A stretch of 64,000 nt of DNA from Antitrichia curtipendula (Eukaryota > Streptophyta > Bryopsida > Hypnales > Leucodontaceae): NCBI GenBank assembly GCA_951230915.1, contig OX579633.1:24586574-24650573 (forward strand), read 5' to 3'. The notes beneath the pieces were generated by a model. The model was not told the DNA's origin and searched no databases. It was given only the letters and a program-made list of their open reading frames with translations. Position numbers and translations under genes: made by a program. The stretch's first letter is position 1. Each line of letters opens with the position of its first letter. Shown here piece by piece: positions 25,841-36,990 of this stretch.

Positions 25841-26445
25841 CTGAGAGCAGTCGATGCCCTTGATGGGAGTTTTCGTCCTCTGATTACCCTAATTCAATCA
25901 GCTTTGCATAATCTGTCCGAACTAGAGGTCAAGGATATCCGAGCTCTGATCATTAAACTAAACTCGGAGTACGTCACAGCAGGTGGCTTTGGACGCCATG
26001 TAATCTGCCCGGCAGTTTCTCGTGTGAAAGTCTGCCCGCGGGCTGCGAGTTCACCGACATGTTCACCGGAATTTTACTGGATGCAAAGTTTTGTGATGGA
26101 CGTTTGGAGGTTCCGAAGCCAGATTCGGTTGGAGGATTAGCGTCCAAACGGCCGGCTGGATACAAACTTTTGTGATGGACGCTAATCTTTGAACCGTATC
26201 TGGCGTCGGAACAGACTTATTGGCGTTGAAGCCAAGCGTGGCCCTACTGTAATGGTTGATCCGGACATGAAGCGCCTGGCAGTGGACTGATTGAGAATTG
26301 GATGAAGAAGCGGGGATGGATGCACGGGGGCCGGCCATGTCCGATGAACGGGACTGAGACGGTTTGAGAGGACCAGCTGAAGAGGCGGCTGGTGCGATCT
26401 CTTCCAACTTCCTGCATCTCCCTCCTGCTGCTGCTGCTTTTGACT

Positions 26446-26484
26446 CCTTGCAAGTCATCCTTGCAAGTCACCCTTGCAAGTTTC
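26446..26484. repeat. Three tandem 13-bp repeats (CCTTGCAAGTCAY)
   Basis: Two near-identical 13-bp units (CCTTGCAAGTCAT and CCTTGCAAGTCAC) and a third diverging one run head to tail. They lie about 500 bp upstream of the proposed DUF642-like start codon, in its promoter or 5' leader region. Confidence 0.75.
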
Positions 26485-26970
26485 GGAGTTGGGAAATATA
26501 CTCTTCCTGCACTTGATGGATTTTGTCATTTTCCACTCCTTTGAAGCTCTTTCTCACGCGCTCATTCTTCGCAGCGGACACTGATAGAGAGAGAGATCCG
26601 AGGGTGCATCTGGAAATTAGAATTCGAAGTGATGCATTTGAGAATACTTCCTGAGGAAAATTTAACAGAATCTTCTCCTCAACCGTGGCTTATGCATTAC
26701 TTATTCGATATTGAAAGAGAAAAATTACTTGCCAGATTAGGCCCGGTTGATCAGAATATTACTGACATCCACTTGCAAACCGTAACTTCCATGCCAGTTC
26801 TATGATTGATTACTCCCCGTAAGTTTGCACCAAGTACCTGTGTCTTGCGACGTCTGCTATGGTTTCGACTTTTGATTAGACTTTACTTTTGTTTGCAGTG
26901 CACATGGAGCCTGCGCAAGGAGCAGTGACTGACTGTGCGACCGTGTGTCACAGGTCTTGAGCAAGAGACC

Positions 26971-28311
26971 ATGGAGGGATCTGTTCTCGATCTTTCGGCA
27001 TTACCTACTAGAAGGCGTATAGTTTCCACCCACAAATCCAGGTAGGGCAAATTCCTTCCTTCCCATCTCCAAAAAATTTTCTTCATAGTTCGACATGGTG
27101 ATTTGATATCCTTGCACACTTCTTCGCGTTCACGGCATACTGAAGATGGTTCAACGTGACTGCAGCGATAAGACAGTTCCGATGTTTTCCATCACCAATA
27201 TTCGCGACCCAAATAGAGTACTTCTTCTCTTCTAGAATCCATAGGGATACTCTCATTCATGATTTCTTTTGCAAATTTCAAGGTGCTAATCTATGAACTT
27301 AGCGCTGCTTCTTCTGTTCAAATTCATGACATAAAATAAGATGATGCATTGGTCTCAATTTTCTTCCATTGTGGTGTGCGTCGATGCAGCGCGTGTAGGA
27401 GCAGAACGGTTTCTGGTCGAGCAAGGTTGTCAGCGGCAGCGGTGGCGACGACGACGCGGCTGGTGAGCGTGGTGGCGCTCCTGTGGGCGGTGGCCTGGGT
27501 GGGCACGGCCAGCGGCGTCCGCAACCTGGACATGGACATGGAGTCGGAGTTGGTGGAGACGGAGACGGGGTGGCAATTCGGCGACGACGACATCGAACCC
27601 TTCGCCAACGCCACGGCGCCCGCACCGGCGCCCGCCGCCAAAGTCCCCAGCGGCGTGATCCCGCTCATCAACGGCGACTTCGAGCTCACAAACGTGACGG
27701 GCAACGCGACGGTGACGGAGAACCCCAACAGCACGGACATCATCAATTGGCTGCCGGGCGGAGCGGGCGTGCAGGTTCTGTTCGGCATCTCGTACAAAAT
27801 GCCGCCCATGACACCCAAGAGCGCATACTGCATCCACCTGAACAACCCGGCCTCCACGGGCAATGGCACGCAGGGCTCACTGTCTACGACGCTGGCGACC
27901 GCGGCTGCCACGGGCAAGATGTACACGGTGCAGTACGACACGGCGCGCATGCCGGACGGCCCCATGAACCTTTGGTCGGCGCTGAAGGTGTCGGCGGTGG
28001 AGGGCGGCACGGTGAGTTCGTGGATGGTGAAGAACCCAGTGTACAATGCCACGGACGCTGCTGCGACGCACATCACGTGGCAGAAGCAGAGCTTCGTTTA
28101 CACGGGCACGGGCGCGCAGACGGTGATCAAGTTCGAGAGCATGTCGGAGAAGTATGGGCCCATCATCGACAACGTGCAGATCCTGAGCGGGAAGCACGAG
28201 CTGTCCGCGTCTCCGCTGCGCAAGATGGCGGGTGTGTGCCAACGTTCGGTGCCCCTGCTGACGCTTCTGGCGCTGCAGGCGTTCCAGCCGCAGCTGCGGT
28301 TCCAGCTCTAG
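26971..28311 (+). CDS. DUF642-like secreted/cell-wall protein, 2 exons
   Basis: The large exon 27390-28311 lacks an ATG before the mature domain, so a 5' exon is needed. The best candidate is 26971-27041 (ATG in context AGACCATGG, donor CCAG|GTAGGG), joined in frame to acceptor GATGCAG|C at 27390, or alternatively to 27405. The result is 330 residues. Residues 48-64 form the hydrophobic core of a signal peptide with an unusually long basic front end. About residues 109-303 resemble one DUF642 galactose-binding-like module: GVIPLINGDFEL, SAYCIHLNNPAS, then YGPIIDNVQIL. Typical seed-plant DUF642 proteins have two such modules and about 370 residues. Several N-glycosylation sequons are present. 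The C-terminus is hydrophobic and might be a GPI signal. The coding GC content is very high. A close copy lies at the right edge of the window. Confidence 0.72.
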
Positions 28312-28900
28312 GCGCTCCGCTGGTCTACACCGACGTGCAGGCACGTCCAGATCCGCTACACATGTGCAGACTTGTGAAGTTCTTCGATGGTGACTAGCTT
28401 TTCTTATTTTGGGTCGGGCGTGTGTGCAATCACAGGTACCGGAACGTCATGACTCTTCTGGAGCCTGCTCGATCACTGAGTTCGACACGAACGGTCCTCC
28501 ATCAGATGCTGTCCCATTCTCTTTTCAGATTGCAGTAAGGACGTGGTCGTGCAGTTTCTCTGTTCCTCGAGCTGCATCCTTGGTCTTCTGTTGCTGTATC
28601 TCTGGGGATCAGTTTGCAGTTAGACTTGGTGTCCATAACTTGTGGTATTTTTGAGTCGGTCTGAAGTGAAGTACATTATCTAGTTTACTCCGACTCTTCT
28701 GATATTTCTTTTCCGTCGCTTTAGTTAACTGCCGCTCTCACAGCTTTGGCTCAGGGACAAATTGACCCGGGAGAAATTAGCTCATTCATCTTAGTCGGTC
28801 GGTAAGTAAGCATGCTTGCATGCTGTGATCCAGCTGGACATTGATTAATCTTCGCTCGCACAGTTGTCTTACCCCTGTACATGCACAACGAATTTTTTCA
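28312..28900 (+). repeat. 3' flank of DUF642-like gene, copy 1 of inverted duplication
   Basis: This stretch after the stop codon is repeated in inverted orientation at 63430-63993. Between 28400 and 28640 hand comparison shows only 1-3 differences per 60 bases. Similarity fades beyond about 28900. It presumably contains the 3' UTR. A 1-base indel between the copies near 28505 breaks any long reading frame, so the conservation is not protein-coding. Confidence 0.85.
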
Positions 28901-29061
28901 AAGCAATAAAGTTCAATTCCTGAAGTTATGCTGACGTTGGCACTCTGTAACATTCCGTTACCTGCGAGGGCCCCGGCCTTGCGGGATGTTCTTCAGAGAA
29001 ATTCTTGCTGACAATCCGTGTATGGCAGTGCAGCCATTATTTAGAAACATAGAAATTTCAT

Positions 29062-31762
29062 TTAACCCCTGGAGGACAATTTGGGATCTTCTTTGCCATT
29101 TGGAAGTTGGGGTAACGTGGAAGCACCCAAAACCGTCAATGTAAGCAAAATTCAGCATAGTTGGAGGCACCATTTTCTAGAAAAATATTTTTGAAGTATG
29201 AGCACGTGAAAATCATGAATTTTAAAAAGAAAAGTATAATTTTTGGATATGACATGCATTTTCTATGAATTTTCAAAGTTGTCCATCCCTAGATCACTTG
29301 AAATTGTCACATAAGTTAGGTGAATTTTAAAGCAAATTTAAGACAAATCAACAATCAACTAATCACCATTAAGTATGGAGATGGTTTAAGGACATGTTTG
29401 GGGGATACTTTAAGGGAAGTCTATTGACATATTAATGGAAGTCTACTATATAGAATTGGAGATAGAAATGGTTTTGGGTGCTTTCATCTTAGGTTCCTAT
29501 GAAGTCAATTTTGAATGGATCCTTTTGAACTTTTGACACAAGGTGTGAACATTTATGACCTTGCTGAGATTATAATTTTGTTCTAATTGGATGCCTGGAT
29601 CAAAAACTATGTTGTTTGAAAATATTTAGGCAAGGTAGGAAGCCATGAGTAGTATGGACAAAATTCCTCTTCTACCTTTGAAATTTGGTAGGTATGTAAC
29701 TAACATAATATATGTTGCAATTGTCTGGAAAAAATCTCATGTGCAGTGCAATATAGAAGTAGTTAAAGTTTGTTGAGCATTTGGGCAGGGTTGGGAACAA
29801 GCACTACTGGTGTGGCTTGTGCCATTGCCACAATCAAAGTATACTAAAAGAAGGTCATTTTTCATTTTCTTAACTTATAATTTTTTTGAAACTCAATGTC
29901 TTTTACATTATAGGTCCAAATGCCATGAAACAAAGCATGTGCACTCTTCCTTGTAGAGAACTTTCCAACAGTACCAACAACATGACTAGATGACATACAG
30001 TCCAGAAGATCTCATTGTAACAAACAAAACAAACAAACATCCCAAGAAGGTTAATCTTAGAAAGATGGTAGTATATGATTAAGGTAGTCACTCAAAAATG
30101 ATTTGATTTTTGGACCAATAGGTGCATTTGTTATTTCTATATTGATATAGAAAACCATCCATCAATACTTTTTGGACTTTCGTCTTTACAGGGTTAGATT
30201 TAAATTGAATTGCAAATCAAGGATGGCTAAGATTGCCTCCACCTAAGGCCCACTGTGCATGTCAAAGAAGGCATAGAGATCCTAAAGAGGATTAAGAATG
30301 ATGTGAGTGAGCATTATGGAACAATGAGGAGTTTTTTTGAAAACCTTTCATGTTCAACATTGAAAGAAACTTGTTGAGAATGATTCCACATAGGCTAGCA
30401 TAGGTGGTTATAGGTAAGATTGATCCATAAGGTATTGAATCCCAATATATACAATAGATTTGTAGCTCGTTAGTTGAGATTCCAACTCATTTGAAACTAA
30501 GCTATTTGTTCTCGAATAGTTATATCAAACATTAGAATACTAAAAAGAGAGTCAATACATTTGAAGTTGTAAGTTGTAGATATTGTTAATTGTGGATATT
30601 CAAACAATATTGAAGCGTTCTATGAGATGTGAATTGAATGTAGAATTCTCTACTAGTTTATTGTATATTAAATCCTAAACATTTAGATATATAGTTTGGG
30701 AAAAGTTTTCAATAATTGCCATTAAAGAGAGCATTGAGCTTATACAGAAAATTATATATTTGAAAAAAGCATGCATAGTTGTATCAAATTATTAAATACG
30801 GAAAATAATGTGTAGAAGATTTCATTTGGAAACCAATTAGATGGTGATATAGATTGCAAGATTGTGGTGTTTTAAATTTTAAATTTTTTTTGCCTTGGTC
30901 ACCCATTCATGCATTCACTTTGGAATACTTCACATGTATTTTGATCAACTCAATTTTGAAAACAAACAAACAATAGGGTTGGTAAAAACAAAAACATATT
31001 GCTTTCTATTGTTGTCCTTAGGGGTGGACTATTCTCATCTATTTGCATACTAATCTGACTTTGTAAATTTCTTACTTACATTATTGCAATGATAATCCAA
31101 AAGTCCTCTCAAGATTGAAAAATAATGAATGAATCTTTTTCATGTGTACAAATTGCATAGATGACTTCATTGAAGTCTTGCTTCAACCCAGTTCTAATCC
31201 TTTCAACCTCAATTCTACACTATGTTGTCATAATATGAACTTGAGTACAATCTTCACTATGAACATAGAGAATTTGGATATTCAATTGCAATGGGATTGG
31301 GGTTCATTTTGTCTATGTCTTTCTTTATAGAAATCTATGATGTCAGTCAAGAGTTTATTTCTCTTAGAAGAGACCTAAAGTGTTAGTTAGAATTTTGAAA
31401 CTGCATCATTTCTATTGAAATCCATCATTTTAATAAACATGAGACTTTAATTATGAGACTATTATAAGATTATTGAAGTTCAATTCATGTATTGAAACAT
31501 AAGTAGTAGAATTTTCACCAAATTGAGATTAAAATGCTAATTCATTCTTGGAAATGTCAAGCAATAACTTTATTAGTAATCTGTATAAAATAAGTAACTC
31601 ACTCCCACTTAGTCTTGCACTTAGTTTTATTAGCCTTGAAACTCCAATAAATAAACCTAGTCTCTTTTCATATCAATAATTTATTTCATAATATTAAATA
31701 ATTAAAATTTTGTTACTACAAGCCTAAATAATCAAATGCCAATTTACCGGAACAATTCTATT
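29062..31762. other. AT-rich intergenic DNA starting at a TTAA-family end
   Basis: TTAACCCCTGGAGGACAA at 29062 is a clear left end without an identified right partner. It marks the border of the DUF642 island. No gene seen. Confidence 0.5.
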
Positions 31763-32041
31763 ATGGCGTATTTAACTGCTTTTGGACTTTTGAAAGTCTA
31801 TGATTCATATTAGTCATCAGGAGATCTCTTGATTGAGCATCGGGGGATCTATCTAAATCACTAGGAGATCTCTGGGAGATCTAAATTTTCATCAAGGGAT
31901 CAATTCAAAACATCAGGAGATCTATACAAGCATTGAGGACCTCCCAATCTATACAAACCATCGAGAGGTCTCCCAATGTTTGTATAGATCAAACTTAGTC
32001 CAAATTTCATTGAATAGTCCAAAAGTAGTTAAATACGTCAT
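31763..32041. mobile_element. TIR element with internal AGATCT array, 279 bp
   Basis: The left end ATGGCGTATTTAACTGCTTT is mirrored at the right (inverted ATGACGTATTTAACTACTTT); the match runs about 26 bp with 2 differences. The interior holds five AGGAGATCT/GGGAGATCT/GGGGGATCT units and inverted TCTATACAA copies. Confidence 0.8.
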
Positions 32042-33083
32042 CTATAGATATAAATAATATTGATTTAGAAAAAGATATCCAATGAACATAAAAATACTAT
32101 TTCCAAGAATGAATTCTAACATTATTATTTGATAATATGTTATATATATGCATTATTAATCCCTTGAGGACTAGGGAGTATTTCTAAAATTATTGTGTAA
32201 AGTTGTAATATAAAATGTAATGTAGAAGAAGAATTTAATGAAGATTTTCATACAAAAGATGTAAAACATGATCCATAGATAATGTCTATACAATGAATCT
32301 GGTATAGTTCAAATCAATATTTATCAACAAACTAAATTTTAGGCAAATTTTTCAATTTTAAATTCACAAATTAATTTTAGATTGAATATTTATAATTTTC
32401 ACATGATTTTTTTCACTTTGAATTTTAACACTTCAAGTCCTAATTATGCTAATTTAAGATATATATATTTTATTTATTTGCTAAAATAAATTTTGACGGG
32501 TCATTTTTTGAATTAGAAAAATTATTTTTTAAGGTGAAATATATCGATATCTTTTGTATTATAGAATTTTTAGAAAATAAAGTTTCCAAAATCTATTTTA
32601 TTCAAATATTAAATAACTAGCACAAAAATTTATACAAAAACAAAATAGATGAAAAATCATAATCAAATGCTTAAAATGTGTTTTGGAGTTTATCTATTGT
32701 TCAAAATTTGAACGTCTAGTTCTTAAAAGCTTAGGCCCCAATAACAGTTGACAACCTATTATAGAATGAAATAGAAATTTTGCTTATATTCTATATTCTC
32801 TATCATGATGTAAACATATGGTGAATTTATTAGATTCATTGAGTGCAATTTGTATTTGATATTAATTTTTTCACTTTTCCTTCAAAAATCTAATACACTT
32901 AAAAACCATTAAAACATATGATTTCATCTTTAAATAATCAAAAATAAAATAATTTCCACTTATATGAAGTACCGAAATTGAAGGATACCGAAATTGAATT
33001 TCCACACTAGATCAGTTCTCTTGGGTACACTTCAGCTCACACCATTTACAAGATGGCATGTGACACAATCTTACAAAAGTGAA

Positions 33084-33868
33084 TTAATCCCTATAGGACC
33101 AAAGCCATTTATTTTGTCAAAAAACACTCAATACTTCCATTTTTGCTACATTCAACCAAGAAAATAGGAAAAAAATTAGAATCTAATTGTAAGATCTTAT
33201 ACTTCATTTGTCTGAGATCATAAGGTATAAATTTCATGAAATTTGACCATACAAATTGGAAGATATTCACATTTAAAGTTAGAAAAAAAGTTTTTTTAAT
33301 GCTTGCTTGCAATTTCAAATGACTGCCATTTGTGGAAAATTTTGGAGCTACAAACTTTGAATTTAAAAAAAAAAAATGTGTTGAAGATTTGAATTGAAAG
33401 TCTACAAAAAAAATTCAAAAAACATACACTTCATTTTCATTCTTTAAAAAATTGTTAATTAGAAGTAGGTCCAAGATTGAATGAAAAATTAAATTGTAAA
33501 TAACTCTAAGATAGGATTGAAACACAATAATCCTAATAGTGAGACTTTTTTAGCAAGAAATTCTAACCTTGTCAAACAATTTTTTTGGAAAAATTATAAA
33601 AATTGCATTTATAAATTAATCCTATACGTTATTTTTTCAAGAAGATACTTAGATTGCCCCCAAAACAAGATTATCCTTAACTTTCTTGAACTTTAGCACC
33701 AAAAAAATCACAAAAAAGTCAAAATTAGTTCTTGGCTTTTTGTGAATCTAATCAATTTGTGTAATTTATGAAAAAAATTCAAAAAATTTTAACAAGAATT
33801 GAGGTCATAGGAACCTATCCCAAATCTATTATGTCCCCCAAGAAGACAATGGTCCTTTTGGAGGTAAT
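33084..33868. mobile_element. TTAA-family element, ~785 bp
   Basis: The left end is TTAATCCCTATAGGACCA. The right end TGGTCCTTTTGGAGGTAAT is degenerate. The interior shares AGATCTTATACTTCATTTG-type blocks with 48176-48761. Confidence 0.6.
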
Positions 33869-34230
33869 TTATGTCAAATTTAACTTTCACATAAGATAGT
33901 AAAAATAGAGCAGAAAAATAACTGAAGTTATTAAGTTTAGCAATAGTCTCCACATATTTTGGAAATCTAACATATTATTTACATATTAATTTTCCTTTCT
34001 TTATGAACATCATTTTGCCTTGTTGAATTTACTTTTCATCCTTTTGTTTGTGTGTAATAGGGTCTATTATTCTCATCTGAAATCCAATTCCAGATTTTTA
34101 TGAGCCACTCATGAAGTTTTGGATGTGCTTCCAAAGATATTCTAATACTCTCATTCGAACTCCTTAACCAATCATTCAAAAATAATTAAATTTGACGGTC
34201 CATTTGCCGTGATGCACTGATGATGCTCTT

Positions 34231-34258
34231 CAAAACCCTCAAACCCTTAAACCCTTAG
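34231..34258 (+). promoter_or_regulatory. Telo-box-like AAACCCTYAA repeats upstream of uL18 gene
   Basis: Three consecutive CAAACCCT/TAAACCCTT-type units lie about 160-185 bp before the uL18 start codon. This motif class is common upstream of plant ribosomal-protein genes and matches the identity of the gene behind it. Confidence 0.6.
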
Positions 34259-34303
34259 AAGTATCCTGTCCTCGATAAGCTATAGACGGAGAGCTCTCTC
34301 GCA

Positions 34304-34336
34304 ATGGATAACAGAACGACGAAGCGCGCGAGGTAA
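34304..34336 (+). other. Upstream ORF (10 codons) in uL18 leader
   Basis: An ATG at 34304 in good context (CGCAATGG) opens a 10-codon frame (MDNRTTKRAR) that stops at 34336, about 80 bp before the uL18 start. The bases just before the stop, CGAG|GTAAAT, also look like a splice donor, so this could instead be the end of a 5' UTR exon spliced to TTGCAG at 34416. Confidence 0.4.
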
Positions 34337-34416
34337 ATTAGGTTTTCCCAAAGTTTTCCAAATTGTGCAGAATTTCGCAGCGCAGAAGACAGCAAGCTTT
34401 CTGCGCTTGGTTGCAG

Positions 34417-35013
34417 ATGGACACTCTGCGCGTCGCCTCGTGTTTTGCAACACCCCCTCGAGCTTTCCCTGCACCAAAACCTCGAAGAAACCTTACTTGC
34501 AGCTCCCACAGCACACTTCCCTGTTCTCAAATCAGCTGGTCTAGTGCCATATCCTCGTCGCATGCTTTCCTTTCACCTTCCCCCGTCTTAAATTTTCAGC
34601 CGCAGCGCAAATCTCCGTCGTGGATTGTGGAAGCCGCATGGACACGCCGCTCCAAGGGTAAGAACGGCACGAGCAAGAACAAAAAGTCGTGGAAGCAGCG
34701 GACGGAGAAGTTCTTCAAGCCGTTCATTCTGGATGTGTTCGTCAGCTCCAAGTATGTGCACGCGAAGGTGATGCACCGCGTGACGAGTAGTGTGGTGTCG
34801 GTGGCCACCACGAGTGCGAAGGATTTGAGGTTGTCGTTGCCGTCGTTGGTAGATACGAATGCGTGTAAGGTGATTGGACAGCTCATTGCGGAGAGGAGCT
34901 TGGCCGCGGATGTGTATGCTGTGGCCTTCGATCTTCGCAAAAATGAGAAGTTGGAAGGGAAGCTCGCTATTGTAATTGATTCGGCAATTGAGCACGGACT
35001 CACTTTGGTGTAA
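34417..35013 (+). CDS. Organellar ribosomal protein uL18 family
   Basis: A 198-residue single-exon frame. The start is the ATG after TTGCAG. Residues 1-90 are Ser/Pro/Arg-rich without acidic residues until late, as in an organelle transit peptide. Residues 98-198 match the uL18 (L18p/L5e) fold as seen in the short plant paralogue At5g27820: KFFKPFILDVFVSSKYVHAK, then VMHRVTSSVVSVATTSAKDL, then KVIGQLIAERSL, ending GKLAIVIDSAIEHGLTLV. uL18 binds 5S rRNA in the large subunit. Whether this one serves mitochondria or plastids cannot be decided from sequence; the short-paralogue resemblance leans toward a non-canonical organellar L18. Telo-box-like repeats and a short uORF lie upstream. Confidence 0.82.
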   Translation: MDTLRVASCFATPPRAFPAPKPRRNLTCSSHSTLPCSQISWSSAISSSHAFLSPSPVLNFQPQRKSPSWIVEAAWTRRSKGKNGTSKNKKSWKQRTEKFFKPFILDVFVSSKYVHAKVMHRVTSSVVSVATTSAKDLRLSLPSLVDTNACKVIGQLIAERSLAADVYAVAFDLRKNEKLEGKLAIVIDSAIEHGLTLV

Positions 35014-36100
35014 CTTGTTCTCCTTGCGACGCGTTGCCGTTCTGGTTAGGTTTTGCTTTTTGATCGGCTGTCGCTGTTGAGCTTCTTCTACATTTCCATG
35101 GGCACTGGCGTCCTGATGTTTCGGTTTTCCATTTGTGTTGGAGCATCTGGTGTCATTTTCTTTTGCGGTAGAGACAACCAGAATCGCCACTATTGCTGTT
35201 AAATTTTTACATGCGAATGGAAGGATATCTTCCGCCAAAGGCATTCTTCATGGAGTGTCAAAGTTGTATTAGGAGATGTGTTCTGAAATGATTAAGGGGA
35301 TTTTCGCCAGCTGATCAAGTGGGGCTTTTTGGTGTCAGTGTGTTAAACGGCTCCGTGTATTTGCAGCAATTTGGTGTTGACGCTAGAATTCTTTTAGCGG
35401 AAGCCGTGTCGGGATTTTAGAAGTTCCTTATAGCTGGACACCTTGGTGTCATCTGATTGATTCCGAATTTTCATCACTACCACACCTTCTTATCCTTAGA
35501 ATGCCATTGATCCTGATTTATGGAATCCTTAGTGTCGCTGATTTTATCGTCTGAAAGAGAGGATGAGACAGTTGGAGAGACGACACCCCGGTTGTGCCTG
35601 CGTAGGCTAAGAAAGTAATTCAAATGCGTTGTCTGTGGTATTAATTGCTCTGTCCTGCATCCATTGTTTAAATGCGAGTTGGATTTCTCAGGCTTCAAAC
35701 GTTGTCGACTTCTACGTCCTGATGTAAGTGCAAGATGTGCAGCAGTGTGACTCCTCTGTAAGATATCTGTCAATCAAGATTTTCAAATCTATTACGAACA
35801 GAGCGAAGGGCAGCTGCCTCGCCAGTTAGTGACTACTTAGAATTTTATTATATCTTATCTCTCTCTCTATATGCATTTATTTATATTTATAGTTTTTATG
35901 AATTTTTACATACATATATATTTTTTTTATTTTTTTATTTTTTTATGCTAACTATATTTAATTATTTTCTTGCAATATACAAATATCAAATCCATTTTTT
36001 GTTTTTATGTATTTTTGTTTGGGTTATCTCTACCCTTCAAGCCTATGAAGTGTGCATTGTGAAGAATTGCTTTAAAAGCATCCCACAAACTTCAAGGTTA

Positions 36101-36990
36101 TTAACCCTAGAATTGTAGTGTCTCCTTTGGGGACAAAATGGATTTTAGGTAGGCTCTTGTAGTCTCAATACTTGTCGTGATTTTCTGAATTTTTTTGTGA
36201 AGATTGGAAAACACATTAGCTTTTCAAAAATATAATTTTTATTTCAATCAGAGCCTGGGAGCAAAAGTGGCACAAAAAGTCTTTTTTTCTAGTTCGTCGA
36301 GTAGAAAAAATCCTTCAAAAATGTCTTAAAGTTAAAAAATTTAAAAGTTTGTTTTGTATAGATTATACATTTATGTACATGGGAAGCTTTGATTTATTCC
36401 ATTTGGGCTTGTTATGTGAAAGTTATGGACAATCTTGTTTTTCAAGCAATTAGAGCATTTTCTTGAAAAAATAACTTGTAGGACTCATTTTTAACCTCAA
36501 TTTTCATATATTTTCAAAATAAAAAGTTTATGAAGTTAAGATCTCTTGCTAGAACAATCTCACCATTGAGATTACTGTATTTCAATTTCATCTTAGATTT
36601 TCTTTTAATCTTGAACCTACTTCTACCTAATAATTTTTTAATGAAAGAAAACTAAGCTTGGTTAAATTTTTTTTTTTTCTAGAATCTCAACTCAATTTTT
36701 TATGATATAAAATTAGAAATTCAAAATTAGTAGAGCAAAAGTTATAAGTTATGAAGGTTCAAAGCCCAAAAAATGTAGTTGAGCAAGGTGCAAAAAAAAT
36801 TGTTTCCTTCACTTTAAACACAAATATCTTGCAACATACACATTCAAAGTTTGTGAAATTTCTTCCACACCTTTTTTATACTATAGTTAAATATGCAAAA
36901 AAACATAATTTTTTTTGGCTCTTTGCTATAGAAATGGTTGTTCTGAGTGATTTTTGATGTGAAAGAGGCCTTGGGACTTTAGGTGGTAAT
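36101..36990. mobile_element. TTAA-family element, ~890 bp, opposite orientation
   Basis: The left end TTAACCCTAGAATTG is followed by a CTCCTTTGGGGACAAA block that matches the inverted right part of 48176-48761. The right end GACTTTAGGTGGTAAT is degenerate. It starts about 1.1 kb after the uL18 stop codon. Confidence 0.6.

Larger units (their letters stand above)
25260..26970. other. Intergenic DNA and DUF642-like upstream region
   Basis: Of moderate GC. Contains diverged direct repeats around TTTTGTGATGGACG (about 26091 and 26168) and the 13-bp tandem repeats. A TTTGTTTGCAG near 26889 could be a 5' UTR splice acceptor. Confidence 0.4.

Noticed and set aside
27483..28397. A 304-codon plus-strand frame and long minus-strand frames over the DUF642-like exon
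   Set aside because: They are composition shadows of a very GC-rich exon: His/Arg/Gly-rich, with no recognisable domain, while the chosen frame carries the family motifs.
28409..28654. An 81-codon frame in the DUF642 3' flank conserved in the inverted copy
   Set aside because: A 1-base indel near 28505 relative to the second copy breaks the frame, so the conservation is not coding.
34588..35244. A 218-codon minus-strand frame opposite uL18
   Set aside because: It is antisense to a well-supported uL18 gene and has no family resemblance.
36101..36112. TTAACCCTAGAA, nearly the classical piggyBac tip
   Set aside because: As an exact match it is probably chance: other family members read TTAACCCCTAAAGG. 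Only the general layout is used as evidence.
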